This document shows positions 46,513 to 54,787 of a DNA stretch of 64,000 bases, one piece after another. The DNA lies in assembly GCF_008367235.1 (NCBI RefSeq), contig NZ_VTZS01000003.1, positions 784,907 to 848,906 of the forward strand, in the 5' to 3' direction. Below the pieces are notes generated by a model that searched no databases, was not told the DNA's origin, and saw only the letters and a list, made by a program, of their open reading frames with translations. A program made the position numbers and the translations under genes. This DNA is from Pareuzebyella sediminis (GTDB lineage: Bacteria > Bacteroidota > Bacteroidia > Flavobacteriales > Flavobacteriaceae). How positions within the stretch are numbered: position 1 is the first letter of the stretch; every line of letters begins with the position of its first letter.

Positions 46513-47868
46513 ATGAGTCCAATACTGATCAAGACCATACAATTTTTTTTAAGTCTTTCGCTTTTAATCGTGCTCCACGAGCTTGGGCATTTTATTCCCG
46601 CAAAAATCTTTAAGACGCGAGTCGAGAAGTTTTATCTTTTTTTCGATGTCAAGTTCTCCCTTTTTAAAAAGAAAATTGGCGAGACGGTGTATGGCATCGG
46701 ATGGCTTCCTCTGGGAGGATATGTGAAAATTGCCGGAATGATCGACGAAAGCATGGATACCGAGGCCATGAAAGAAGAGCCTAAAGAGTGGGAGTTTAGA
46801 AGCAAACCGGCCTGGCAGCGCCTGATTATTATGGTGGGGGGCGTTACCGTCAACTTTATTCTTGCTTTGGTAATATATATTGGGCTGGCTTATGCCTACG
46901 GCGACGAATATATCCCTGCCGATAGTTTGAAAGACGGCGTGCATGTTGTAGAAAAATCGATTGGAGACAAGATCGGGATACAGACAGGGGACAAAATTTT
47001 AGCGGTGGACGGAGAAAAAGTGGAGGATTTCGATGCGGTACTCATGGAAATCATTAATGGGAATACCTTGACCATTGAGCGAGATGGTAGAGTGTTTGAT
47101 GAAGAAATCCCCGTCGATTTTATTGCTACGCTCATAGACGACATGGACAGGGCCAGATTTCTAGGGCCACGAATTCCATTTGTAATAGGCGAAGTTTCCC
47201 CTGAGTCCTTAAACAAGGATGCCGGTCTCGAAAAAGCCGATGAGGTTGTGGCTATCGGAGGTCAGAAGATTGAGTACTTTGATCAGGTAAAGCCGATTCT
47301 TGAGGAGTATAAAGGCAAAGAGGTCGATTTGACCGTAGTACGCGATAATGAGGTGAGGAAAATAATTCCAGTGGTCATCAATGATTCCGCCCAAATAGGT
47401 GTTCGCCCCGGTCTGTTATCCATGAAGGAAATGGAGAAAAGGGGTCTGTTGAGGGTCGAAACCATCAAGTATTCATTTTTGGAATCCATTCCTGCGGGAA
47501 TTGACAAGGGGGTAGATACCCTAACGGGCTATCTCAAACAATTGAAAAAAATATTCAATCCCGACACCGGGGCCTATAAAGGTGTCGGAGGATTTGCGGC
47601 TATCGGAGGGCTCTTTCCCGATTCTTGGAATTGGAGCGTTTTTTGGGGAACCACGGCTTTTCTTTCCATCATGTTGGCCGTCTTGAACTTGTTGCCCATT
47701 CCTGCTTTGGATGGTGGGCATGTGATGTTTCTGCTTTACGAAATGGTTACGGGTAGAAAGCCTAGCGACAAATTTCTAGAGTATGCCCAAATGGTCGGTT
47801 TCTTTTTGTTGTTGGCCTTGATTGTATTTGCCAATGGGAATGATCTTTATCGCTGGCTAACAAAATAA
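46513..47868 (+). CDS. rseP: RIP metalloprotease RseP (site-2 protease)
   Basis: Intramembrane zinc protease of 451 residues. The HExxH motif is HELGH (residues 22-26) in TM1, and the third-ligand motif near the C-terminus is NLLPIPALDGGHVMF. Two PDZ-like regions lie between them (IGIQTGDKILAVDGEKVEDF and DAGLEKADEVVAIGGQKIEYF). It cleaves anti-sigma factors or signal-peptide remnants in the membrane. Length is normal for the family. It stands alone rather than in the classic dxr-bamA context. Confidence 0.95.
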   Translation: MSPILIKTIQFFLSLSLLIVLHELGHFIPAKIFKTRVEKFYLFFDVKFSLFKKKIGETVYGIGWLPLGGYVKIAGMIDESMDTEAMKEEPKEWEFRSKPAWQRLIIMVGGVTVNFILALVIYIGLAYAYGDEYIPADSLKDGVHVVEKSIGDKIGIQTGDKILAVDGEKVEDFDAVLMEIINGNTLTIERDGRVFDEEIPVDFIATLIDDMDRARFLGPRIPFVIGEVSPESLNKDAGLEKADEVVAIGGQKIEYFDQVKPILEEYKGKEVDLTVVRDNEVRKIIPVVINDSAQIGVRPGLLSMKEMEKRGLLRVETIKYSFLESIPAGIDKGVDTLTGYLKQLKKIFNPDTGAYKGVGGFAAIGGLFPDSWNWSVFWGTTAFLSIMLAVLNLLPIPALDGGHVMFLLYEMVTGRKPSDKFLEYAQMVGFFLLLALIVFANGNDLYRWLTK

Positions 47869-48083
47869 ACGTTCTTCGCAGGGCAAAACAAGTAATGTAA
47901 CAGGTCACTGGTTATGCATTGATGAACAGGGGATTATAGAGGGTTCACAGGTATCAGACTTGGTGTAACTTTTCAATTGCATATTGCGCTTTATCGAAAA
48001 AATGAGGTATTATGGCTTTGTGTAATTACCTTTATTATGCGTTATTGACATAACGTCCCCGAATAATCTTAAAAATTTAACCT

Positions 48084-48953
48084 ATGAAAAGAATCAAGAC
48101 CGTGCTTGGCACGGTGCTGGCTTGCACATTGCTATTGTCCGCCTGTTCCAACTCGCCTTTCGGAAATGAACTTCAGTATGTAGAAGTTGGTAAAATTTCG
48201 GTACAACTTACGGACGCCCCTTTTCCGTACGATATGGTGTCAGAAGCAAATGTTACCATTTTCAAGATAGATGCACGATTAAAATCAGATGAAGCCCTTG
48301 AAGGTGATGAAAATGATGCCTTTCAAGTGCTTTTTGCGGGTGAAAAGCACGTGAACCTTTTGGAACTTACAAACGGAGTTACCGAGTCGTTGGGTGACAC
48401 CGAAGTGCCTGCCGGAAGTTATGATTTGGTCAGGGTCTTTGTCAAGGATGCCACTATTTTATTGACCGATGGTAGAACGTTTGATCTCAAGATACCAAGT
48501 GGCGAACAAAGTGGAATAAAGATTTTCATTGCCCCTGAACTGATTGTTAGCGGCAATTTGACCAGTGAATTGTTGCTCGATTTCGATGTGAGCCAGTCTT
48601 TCATTGCCAAAGGAAGCACCAAGGAGGTCTCCGAAATAACGGGCTTTACGTACAAACCTGTGATCAGGGCATCGAATATGTCGGTTGCGGGAACTTTGAT
48701 GGGTCAGGTAGGAACTTTGGTAGAAGATGTCGCAACAGATGTAGAGGGAGCCCAATTGTCAATTTTAAAGGATGGCGAAGTACAAATGACTACGTTTACA
48801 GACGCTTCGGGAGGTTATCTGGTTCAGGGTCTCGTTTCTGGAACTTATGAGGTTGTTATTGAACGTAACGGATATGCCACACAGATTGCCGAAGAGGTGG
48901 TTATCGTTTCCGGAAATGAAACGGTTCAAGACTTTAGCATGATTGTTGAATAA
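48084..48953 (+). CDS. DUF4382 lipoprotein
   Basis: Lipoprotein of 289 residues. The lipobox is LLLSAC (Cys21). A DUF4382 domain (residues about 35-200; ISVQLTDAPFPYDMVSEANVTI, PAGSYDLVRVFVKDATI, LLLDFDVSQSF) is followed by a C-terminal CarboxypepD_reg-like domain (about 205-289; GAQLSILKDGEVQMTTFTDASGGY). Function is unknown; an envelope role is likely. A terminator hairpin follows. Confidence 0.9.
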   Translation: MKRIKTVLGTVLACTLLLSACSNSPFGNELQYVEVGKISVQLTDAPFPYDMVSEANVTIFKIDARLKSDEALEGDENDAFQVLFAGEKHVNLLELTNGVTESLGDTEVPAGSYDLVRVFVKDATILLTDGRTFDLKIPSGEQSGIKIFIAPELIVSGNLTSELLLDFDVSQSFIAKGSTKEVSEITGFTYKPVIRASNMSVAGTLMGQVGTLVEDVATDVEGAQLSILKDGEVQMTTFTDASGGYLVQGLVSGTYEVVIERNGYATQIAEEVVIVSGNETVQDFSMIVE

Positions 48954-48975
48954 CGCACTGATTTTATACATAAGG

Positions 48976-49015
48976 TAGGGCCAATGTTGCAGGACTGTGG
49001 CCCTATTTATTTTTT
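48976..49015 (+). terminator. Rho-independent terminator
   Basis: TAGGGCCA (48976-48983) pairs with TGGCCCTA (48998-49005) across a 14-nt loop and is followed by TTTATTTTTT. It lies 23 bp after the DUF4382 gene and insulates it from tRNA-Asn. Confidence 0.75.
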
Positions 49016-49039
49016 ACCCTTAAAGTTGCCCGCAATTTG

Positions 49040-49070
49040 TTTGAGGGTTTTGAAAAAACGATTATATTTG
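49040..49070 (+). promoter_or_regulatory. Promoter of tRNA-Asn
   Basis: TTTG at 49040-49043 and TATATTTG at 49063-49070 match the Bacteroidota -33/-7 consensus (TTTG, 19 nt, TAnnTTTG). The mature tRNA begins 33 nt downstream. Confidence 0.7.
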
Positions 49071-49102
49071 CACCCGCTAAATCGTTATTTAGTGGCATAT
49101 TT

Positions 49103-49176
49103 TCCTCCTTAGCTCAGTTGGTTAGAGCATCTGACTGTTAATCAGAGGGTCCTTGGTTCGAGCCCAAGAGGGGGAG
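49103..49176 (+). tRNA. tRNA-Asn (GTT)
   Basis: The full cloverleaf can be drawn. The acceptor stem is TCCTCCT (49103-49109) with AGGGGGA (49169-49175), including one T-G pair. The anticodon stem is TCTGA/TCAGA with loop CTGTTAA and anticodon GTT (49137-49139). The T arm is CTTGG TTCGAGC CCAAG. The discriminator is G176 and CCA is not encoded. The 3' part is the attachment site of the island that follows, and its 43-nt copy lies at 61070. The gene stays complete after integration. Confidence 0.97.
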
Positions 49177-49177
49177 C
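49135..49177 (+). repeat. attL: 43-nt direct repeat in 3' part of tRNA-Asn
   Basis: From the anticodon loop to one base past the tRNA end, this sequence (CTGTTAATCAGAGGGT to GGGGGAGC) is identical to 61070-61112. It marks the left junction of an integrated element of about 11.9 kb. Confidence 0.93.
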
Positions 49178-49187
49178 CCAGTGATAG

Positions 49188-49222
49188 CAAGCCTTTCGAG
49201 AAATCGGGAGGCTTTCTTTTTT
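49188..49222 (+). terminator. Terminator-like hairpin downstream of tRNA-Asn
   Basis: AAGCCTTTCGAGAAATCGGGAGGCTT folds into a hairpin (AAGCCT with AGGCTT plus inner CGA/TCG pairs) followed by TCTTTTTT. It lies on the island side of attL and would end the tRNA transcript. Confidence 0.6.
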
Positions 49223-49498
49223 AAATGGGGACAACATAGGGACAACAAATCCTACAGCTTCCGATTTCATGATGTTAACTATGGATTGTTAAAACATTTT
49301 TCATCCCAATAGCATCTGCCATAAATACCTTCGTGCAAAAAGATCAAATGAAAATTGCCTATTGCGCAATTCGAAGCGTTTTCTAAGACTCGTTGATAAT
49401 TCCTTAAAATCCACCATTTTCAAACGTTAAAATTTCCATTGCTTTCCTTTACCGGTACCTGCACTTCTAATTTGGCCCGAACCCTAAAAAGAAATACC

Positions 49499-49789
49499 AT
49501 GGAAGAAAACGAAAACGTGGTGGGGCTGCTCTCCGATATCAAGGGACTGCTCTGGCACCAAAAAAAAGTAATGAACGTGGACGACCTTGCCGCCTACACC
49601 GGACTGTCCAAGAGCAAGATCTACAAACTGACCCACCTGAAGCTCATCCCCATGGGGAACAATCCCCATATCCGCCAGAAGTTCTTCGACAAGGACATAA
49701 TCGATGCCTGGTTGATGGGAAATCCGGAGTTATCGGACGAAAGCTTGGAACAGCTTTTCAATGAGTCCCTGTTGAAGAACAGGAAATAA
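49499..49789 (+). CDS. Excisionase-like helix-turn-helix protein
   Basis: About 96 residues from the ATG at 49499 (MEENENVVG); an upstream in-frame start at 49439 is less likely. It holds a MerR/HTH_17-type domain (MNVDDLAAYTGLSKSKIYKLTHLKLIPM, then FFDKDIIDAWLM), the pattern of the DNA-binding proteins encoded near the ends of Bacteroidota integrative elements. It probably controls excision or element gene expression. The next gene starts 12 bp after its stop. Confidence 0.85.
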   Translation: MEENENVVGLLSDIKGLLWHQKKVMNVDDLAAYTGLSKSKIYKLTHLKLIPMGNNPHIRQKFFDKDIIDAWLMGNPELSDESLEQLFNESLLKNRK

Positions 49790-49801
49790 CTTCCCATTAA
49801 T

Positions 49802-50248
49802 ATGAAACTGTCGGAGCGGAATTTTCAAGGAATCTGGATACCAAGAATTATCTATCTGAATCCGGAAGTGAACTGGTACGCGAAGATCTTGTTCCTGGAG
49901 ATCCACAGCTTTACCGAAAACGGTAGGGAATGTTATATGTCCAACAAATACATCGCTTCCTTTCTCCATATTTCCGAAAGACAGGTCACAAGGTACATTT
50001 CAGAACTAAAATCCATGGGCTGGATAGCGGAGACTTCCTTTAACGGAAGAAAACGCTATCTAAAAAGTCTGCTGCATTTTGGTCCAGAAACGGACAACCC
50101 TGCCCCGACAAAAGTTTCCGGGCAGCCTAGACTAAATTGTCCAGGCAGCATTGACAAAAGTGTCTACCATACTAAACAAGAGATAAATCAAGAAACAAAA
50201 CAATTTACTTTTTTAAAAGAAAAAAATAGAAGTCCAATATTGGAATAG
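49802..50248 (+). CDS. Winged-helix (replication/regulatory) protein
   Basis: A 148-residue protein with an N-terminal winged helix (residues about 15-95; VNWYAKILFLEIHSFTENG, MSNKYIASFLHISERQVTRYISEL, GWIAETSFNGRKRYL), similar to helix-turn-helix proteins that stand in for replication initiators in Bacteroidota mobile elements. The C-terminal tail is Gln/Lys-rich and unstructured. It is 5 bp upstream of the DnaC-like ATPase, so the three genes 49.5-50.9 kb form one operon. Initiator or regulator cannot be decided. Confidence 0.75.
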   Translation: MKLSERNFQGIWIPRIIYLNPEVNWYAKILFLEIHSFTENGRECYMSNKYIASFLHISERQVTRYISELKSMGWIAETSFNGRKRYLKSLLHFGPETDNPAPTKVSGQPRLNCPGSIDKSVYHTKQEINQETKQFTFLKEKNRSPILE

Positions 50249-50253
50249 ACAAT

Positions 50254-50915
50254 ATGGAAAAGGGAAGGTTAGACCAATTTTCAAACAAGCAAGCGGAACC
50301 AAGACCGTTATGTGCCCCAGAGCTTTTTAAAAAAGTTTTTTTAGGGCGGCACAGGAATTTTACGCCCGGGCGAATCTGGACTTCGAGGTGGACAGAGACA
50401 ATAAAAATTTCCTGGGCCATTTTTGCAGGTATTGGAACCAGGACCACGGATTCGAGCTTCTGGAAAATATATCGCTCCGAAAAGGATTGTTGGTCTTCGG
50501 GTGCTTCGGGACCGGAAAGACATCGAGCTTCAAGGTCATCCAGGACATGTCCAAACAATACGGGCTTAGGGAACTGTGGTTTCCCTGCATCAGCACCCAA
50601 GAGGTAGTGGCCAAATACAATGAAAACAAGAACAAGGAAGAGATCATCGAATACTATTCCAAGGGGACGTTCCTATTCGATGACCTGGGGTCCGAAACCG
50701 TGGGAAACAATGTCTACCAATATGGAAAGGAGGAAATATTCGTACGGATCCTGCTCAACCGTTATCGGAATTTTGAGAACCTTGGGACAAAGACCCATAT
50801 CACGACCAATTTAAACAATTCCCAAATAGAGGACCGGTACGGAAGACAGATCTCGGATCGGTTCGTTAGAATGTTCAACCGTTTAAAATTGGACGGCCCA
50901 AGTCGGAGAAAATAA
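50254..50915 (+). CDS. DnaC/IstB-like ATPase encoded in two frames (-1 shift)
   Basis: The N-terminal frame starts at ATG 50254 (MEKGRLDQF, 30 residues to codon TTA at 50341-50343). The main ATPase lies in the -1 frame and ends at 50915. The shifted product would be about 220 residues, with Walker A GCFGTGKTSS, Walker B FLFDDLGSE and sensor-like THITTNLNN, as expected for a helicase loader-type ATPase. The frames meet at T TTT TTA (50337-50343), a canonical -1 slippery heptamer. Read with one extra T the junction would be KKVFFRAAQEF. GTG at 50388 would give only a truncated 175-residue form. Programmed shift, mutation or homopolymer error are all possible. Confidence 0.7.
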
Positions 50916-51898
50916 CTGATGAAAGATAAGGAATAGCAAGAGGGCAACACGCTCGCGCGGTGTTGCAGTGTTTGATTTAATCCTAACCCATTGATTAACA
51001 ATAGGTAAAGGCGCAAGAAGTTCAAATAATTAATTTTCAGCGAACTTCTTTTTGCGTCAAATGGCTTGGGAACCCCTGTAAAATGGCAAAAATTTGCGGC
51101 AAATTATAATTTCTTAGAAATAGTTTTTGAAGACCTTTTACTGTCAGGTCAAGTTTTTACACAAAACCCTAACCTTTGTTTTGTTAGAAACAAGAGGACG
51201 CTTCGGCAAAACAAATCAAGTTCCTGCGGAAGTTGAAAAACCTCCGGATTTTTCAACCTCCTCGGAACCACTCCTAAAAGCATGGAGCGTAGAAAAAACG
51301 CCCCATGCCTTTATCCTTGCCAACCAACGGTCACGTACCTTGAAAAAAAGGTATCATGCTTCCAATTTATCTAAGCAAGTGCGCCCTATCCGATTTTTGC
51401 TTTACGCTTATCTCCCGGAACGCTATAAAAACCGCACAGGATCCACGCGCAGGTAAGGTTATGGTAAGATTTGGGATTGAAGAATTAATTTGCCAAATAC
51501 GTTTTTTATTTCTGTTATTAACGATTAGTATAGGACAGTTGTTCTTTACAGACTTTCAAATCAAATTTTAACTTTTAGGTGGATTTATATATAAACTAAT
51601 ACAACAAGAAAAACTTTCCTAACTAAGGCAGAAATACTTAGTCTCGCACAAAATGGCATAAAAACTTCATTATTAAGGCCACCCTTGAAGAGGAAATTAA
51701 TTTGTGAGGAATAGGTTTTAACTACAAGTTCAAATCAGTTACAGAAATCCGTAATTTTTTTCTTGTTAAATTTTATTATATTTAAGAACTCCAAAGAATT
51801 GACTTCCTACGTCGAACTTCCCCCTTTTTAAGAATTTACATTCTGGCATCAACAGTTATTAGCTATATCTCAAAATTTCATTAACTCAATCAGTGATT
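50916..51898. other. Intergenic region between element maintenance genes and cargo
   Basis: About 980 bp without a convincing gene. A 109-codon ORF at 51127-51456 (+) has a Lys/Arg-rich composition and no recognisable motif or leader; it may be a remnant or a non-coding element sequence. A near-consensus -7 element (TATATTTA, 51777-51784) lies about 115 bp before the cargo operon but lacks a well placed TTTG. Confidence 0.45.
51015..51053 (+). terminator. Terminator-like hairpin after the DnaC-like operon
   Basis: AAGAAGTTC (51015-51023) and GAACTTCTT (51042-51050) form a 9-bp stem followed by TTT. It lies 100 bp after the ATPase gene. A role as an origin or transfer hairpin cannot be excluded. 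Confidence 0.5.
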
Positions 51899-52642
51899 AT
51901 GAGAATAAAAAAACTTCTAATTTTTTCAGCCATTCTACCTCTAGCTTTAGCGCAAAATTCCTTGGCTCAGGAAGGAGATATGGCAGTAAGAATTGATTCC
52001 ATAATGGAGGGAAAGGAAATTTTTAATACTACAAAAGCACCTCGCTCTGGAATTAACAATGAAGATCAAAAAATATCATTTATTGCCGGTGTTGGGGCTA
52101 GCTATATCACAAATACTTTATATCAAAACCCCGTTGTTGATTTATCTACAAAGAATGTAATCATTTCTAAAGCTCAGAGTTTAAAAACTAATATTAGCCT
52201 CGGCATAGCCTACACACCACAAACCTTGACTTTAATTCGAACAGAGAACGATGAGGAAATTTCTGTACCATATGGTTGGACTTTTATATCATTCATAAAT
52301 CCACTTAGTTTTAATCAGGCTTCTGACAATCAAGGATTTTTCAACATGATAGATTTTGGAATTGGACTAGGATGGAAATTTGCCGGAGACTTTTTAATAG
52401 TTGGAACTTTGGAATTTTTCAATGTACGACAAGCAAAAGAATGGTTTATAGAAGAATATGAAGGAAATGACAAATCATTTTCAGTAGACGATGCTGCTCA
52501 AGTTTCTTTTGATTCCGACGATAATAATATATTTCGAAATAAAATGGCAACTACAATAGGTTTTAAAATATGTTACACTTTTGATATTATCAAAAGTTAT
52601 AAGGATGCAGGTGAAACAATAAAGTCAAGAAAAGAAAAATAA
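51899..52642 (+). CDS. Exported protein of unknown function, first cargo gene
   Basis: About 247 residues from ATG 51899 (GTG at 51893 is also in frame). A clear signal peptide (KLLIFSAILPLALAQNSLAQ) is followed by an acidic linker and a beta-rich region with alternating hydrophobic strands (ISFIAGVGASYITNTLY, TNISLGIAYTPQTLTLI, FFNMIDFGIGLGWKFAGDFLIVGTLEFF, ATTIGFKICYTFDII). This pattern suggests a small outer-membrane barrel or a periplasmic beta protein. No family is recognised. It is 22 bp upstream of the patatin gene and so is part of the cargo operon, which is unusual for a set of cytosolic defence effectors. Confidence 0.7.
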   Translation: MRIKKLLIFSAILPLALAQNSLAQEGDMAVRIDSIMEGKEIFNTTKAPRSGINNEDQKISFIAGVGASYITNTLYQNPVVDLSTKNVIISKAQSLKTNISLGIAYTPQTLTLIRTENDEEISVPYGWTFISFINPLSFNQASDNQGFFNMIDFGIGLGWKFAGDFLIVGTLEFFNVRQAKEWFIEEYEGNDKSFSVDDAAQVSFDSDDNNIFRNKMATTIGFKICYTFDIIKSYKDAGETIKSRKEK

Positions 52643-52664
52643 TAGATTTTTAAAAATTAAAGCT

Positions 52665-54356
52665 ATGGACACTGATAAAGAATTTAAAAGCTTCAGGCCT
52701 TTTGAAAATATAGGACTTTGTTTTAGCGGAGGAGGCTACAGGGCCACTTTTTTTGCGTTAGGAGTATTATCATACCTAGATAATGTTGATTACTACGGGA
52801 AGTCTTTATTAAAATCGGTTAAAGCAATAAGTACCGTGAGTGGAGGTACCTTAACCGGGGTGGCTTACGCCAAAGCTGTCCAGTCTGAAGATTACGACTT
52901 CCAGGCCTTTTTTAAGACATTTTACAATACTTTCACACCAAAAAATGATATACTGCTAGAAACTGCTATCGCCAAATTAGAAGATGATAGTATTTGGAAG
53001 GCAAATCCACATAAAAAACGATCGCTTATCAACGCATTCGCATTGACATATGCCGAAATGTCTTTATTTGAGGGCTCATTTGAGAAATTTGGGGAGGATA
53101 AAATCAAACAATTAGAACAGGTGTGTTTTAATGCGACCGACTTTTCATTTGGTTTAACCTATCGCTTTCAAAATCGTGGATATTTTGGTAATAACCCGCT
53201 GTATAAAGGCAATCAAAGAGAAATCGACGAACTTCGCAACAAAGTGCAGTTAAGTGATGTTATTGCATCATCATCTTGTTTTCCAGTAGGTTTTGAGCCT
53301 TTGGTTTTCCCAGATGATTATTTTAAAAATCAAGACGATTCAGCCTATAAAAATTTAAAAGAGCTAGACAATTTTATCGATGGTGTCGGAATCATGGATG
53401 GAGGTATAGCTGACAATCAAGGTATCGGAAGCATGATGCTAATAAATGATCGTATGAAAGGTGAATTAGACTTAATTATTGTCAATGACGTAGGAAGCTA
53501 TATAATGCTACCTTGGCAGCAGGATACTAATAAAGTTGGAAAAAGTTCTACTGTTAAACTTACTGTAAATAAATTACTAAAGTGCTTTACCATAAAACCA
53601 TCATATTGGATTACGTTAATACTGGGCTTACTAATTATACTTTTTAATAACATGCTAATGTTTGGTCCAAAATCATATATGGGTCTTTATATCTTCGGAA
53701 GCGTTGTTATGGGTATCGGCATACTACTAACTGTATTTGGTTTGGTAGCTTCAGTCATTAAAGCTTCTGTATTATCTAGATTGAAAACAATATTCAAAAA
53801 GAATGTACCTGAACCTTTATTATATGATGTTCTAACCTTTCAAAGGCTAGATATTGGTTTGATTCAACGTATGCTGATAGATCGTTTTACTTCAGCGATG
53901 ACTATGATTAATGATGTTTTTTTAAAACAAATGCGAAGATTAAATTACGACTTGTTCTACTCAAAAGACGAATTAAAAAACAAACGTATTACAGCTACAG
54001 TCTATAAATTGAATGGTAAAAAGTCTCCCTATAGCAAGGGATTGGGTTATAATAAGGAGATAAAGCCTGCACCCAGTAAAAATTTGGAAAATGTTTGTTT
54101 AACCGCTTCCGAAACACCTACAACGCTGTGGTGGGATAAAAACGATGTTGCAAAAAATCGTATGGAAACCTTGATTGCCTGTGGTCAGTTTACAATTTGT
54201 TATGAGCTTATGGCTTATATTTTAAAGCTCAAGGCCGATAATGAAAATCAATTAAAAGACCTTATCGAAATTGACAACCTCTACGAGAATTTAAAAAATG
54301 ATTGGATTTCATTTAATAAAAAGCCTTTGTGGTTGGTTAATCTATTTAATGAATAA
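52665..54356 (+). CDS. Patatin-like phospholipase with inserted TM hairpin
   Basis: Lipid acyl hydrolase of 563 residues. The patatin oxyanion hole is SGGGYRA (residues 21-27). The nucleophile is Ser59 in STVSGGTLTG, a form of GxSxG lacking the first Gly. The catalytic Asp is D245 in MDGGIADNQG. Two hydrophobic helices (about 315-335 and 345-365) are inserted after the catalytic core and are followed by a roughly 195-residue helical C-terminal domain. The protein is therefore probably anchored to the inner membrane with the lipase in the cytosol. In anti-phage systems (for example CBASS CapV) patatins degrade membrane phospholipid. The TIR gene follows after 47 bp. Confidence 0.88.
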   Translation: MDTDKEFKSFRPFENIGLCFSGGGYRATFFALGVLSYLDNVDYYGKSLLKSVKAISTVSGGTLTGVAYAKAVQSEDYDFQAFFKTFYNTFTPKNDILLETAIAKLEDDSIWKANPHKKRSLINAFALTYAEMSLFEGSFEKFGEDKIKQLEQVCFNATDFSFGLTYRFQNRGYFGNNPLYKGNQREIDELRNKVQLSDVIASSSCFPVGFEPLVFPDDYFKNQDDSAYKNLKELDNFIDGVGIMDGGIADNQGIGSMMLINDRMKGELDLIIVNDVGSYIMLPWQQDTNKVGKSSTVKLTVNKLLKCFTIKPSYWITLILGLLIILFNNMLMFGPKSYMGLYIFGSVVMGIGILLTVFGLVASVIKASVLSRLKTIFKKNVPEPLLYDVLTFQRLDIGLIQRMLIDRFTSAMTMINDVFLKQMRRLNYDLFYSKDELKNKRITATVYKLNGKKSPYSKGLGYNKEIKPAPSKNLENVCLTASETPTTLWWDKNDVAKNRMETLIACGQFTICYELMAYILKLKADNENQLKDLIEIDNLYENLKNDWISFNKKPLWLVNLFNE

Positions 54357-54403
54357 TTCACAAATGATATATAAAAAATACTAACCAATTAAAACAAAAT
54401 ATT

Positions 54404-54775
54404 ATGGCATATAAAAAAGTTGTATTCATTGCATTTGCAATCGAGGATAAAATAAAAAGGGATTTTTTGAAAGGGCAATCTCTACATCCTAGGGCGCCAT
54501 ATGAATTCATTGATATGTCGGTTAAACAGGCTTATGATGAAGATTGGAAAGCAAGAGTGAGAACTAGAATTAGACGTTCTCATGGGGTGATTGTTCTTGT
54601 GAGCAGAAATTCTCTTTCATCAAGTGGTCAAAAATGGGAAATAAAATGTGCAAAGGATGAAGAAAAAAAAATTCTGGGTATTTGGGCTTCTAGTGGAGAC
54701 CGTACAAATATAATAGGTGTTAATACTAAAGTTTGGTCAGATATTAATATTAATAATTTTATCGATAGTCTTTAA
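54404..54775 (+). CDS. ThsB-like TIR-domain protein
   Basis: A 123-residue stand-alone TIR of the DUF1863/ThsB type. Seen are the first strand (YKKVVFIAFAIEDKIK), the segment EDWKARVRTRIRRSHGVIVLVS (residues 46-67) and SSSGQKWEIKCAKDEEKKILGIW, where Glu79 is the expected catalytic residue. In Thoeris, such proteins sense infection and convert NAD+ into a cyclic-ADPR-type signal. The neighbour 12 bp downstream is a caspase-like protease, matching the TIR-caspase pairing reported for type IV Thoeris. Enzyme activity is inferred. Confidence 0.85.
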   Translation: MAYKKVVFIAFAIEDKIKRDFLKGQSLHPRAPYEFIDMSVKQAYDEDWKARVRTRIRRSHGVIVLVSRNSLSSSGQKWEIKCAKDEEKKILGIWASSGDRTNIIGVNTKVWSDININNFIDSL

Positions 54776-54787
54776 ACAATTGCAAGT

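Noticed and set aside
51127..51456. 109-codon ORF (+) in the island gap
   Set aside because: No domain, leader or ribosome-binding context, and its composition looks like translated non-coding DNA; described as part of the intergenic region instead.
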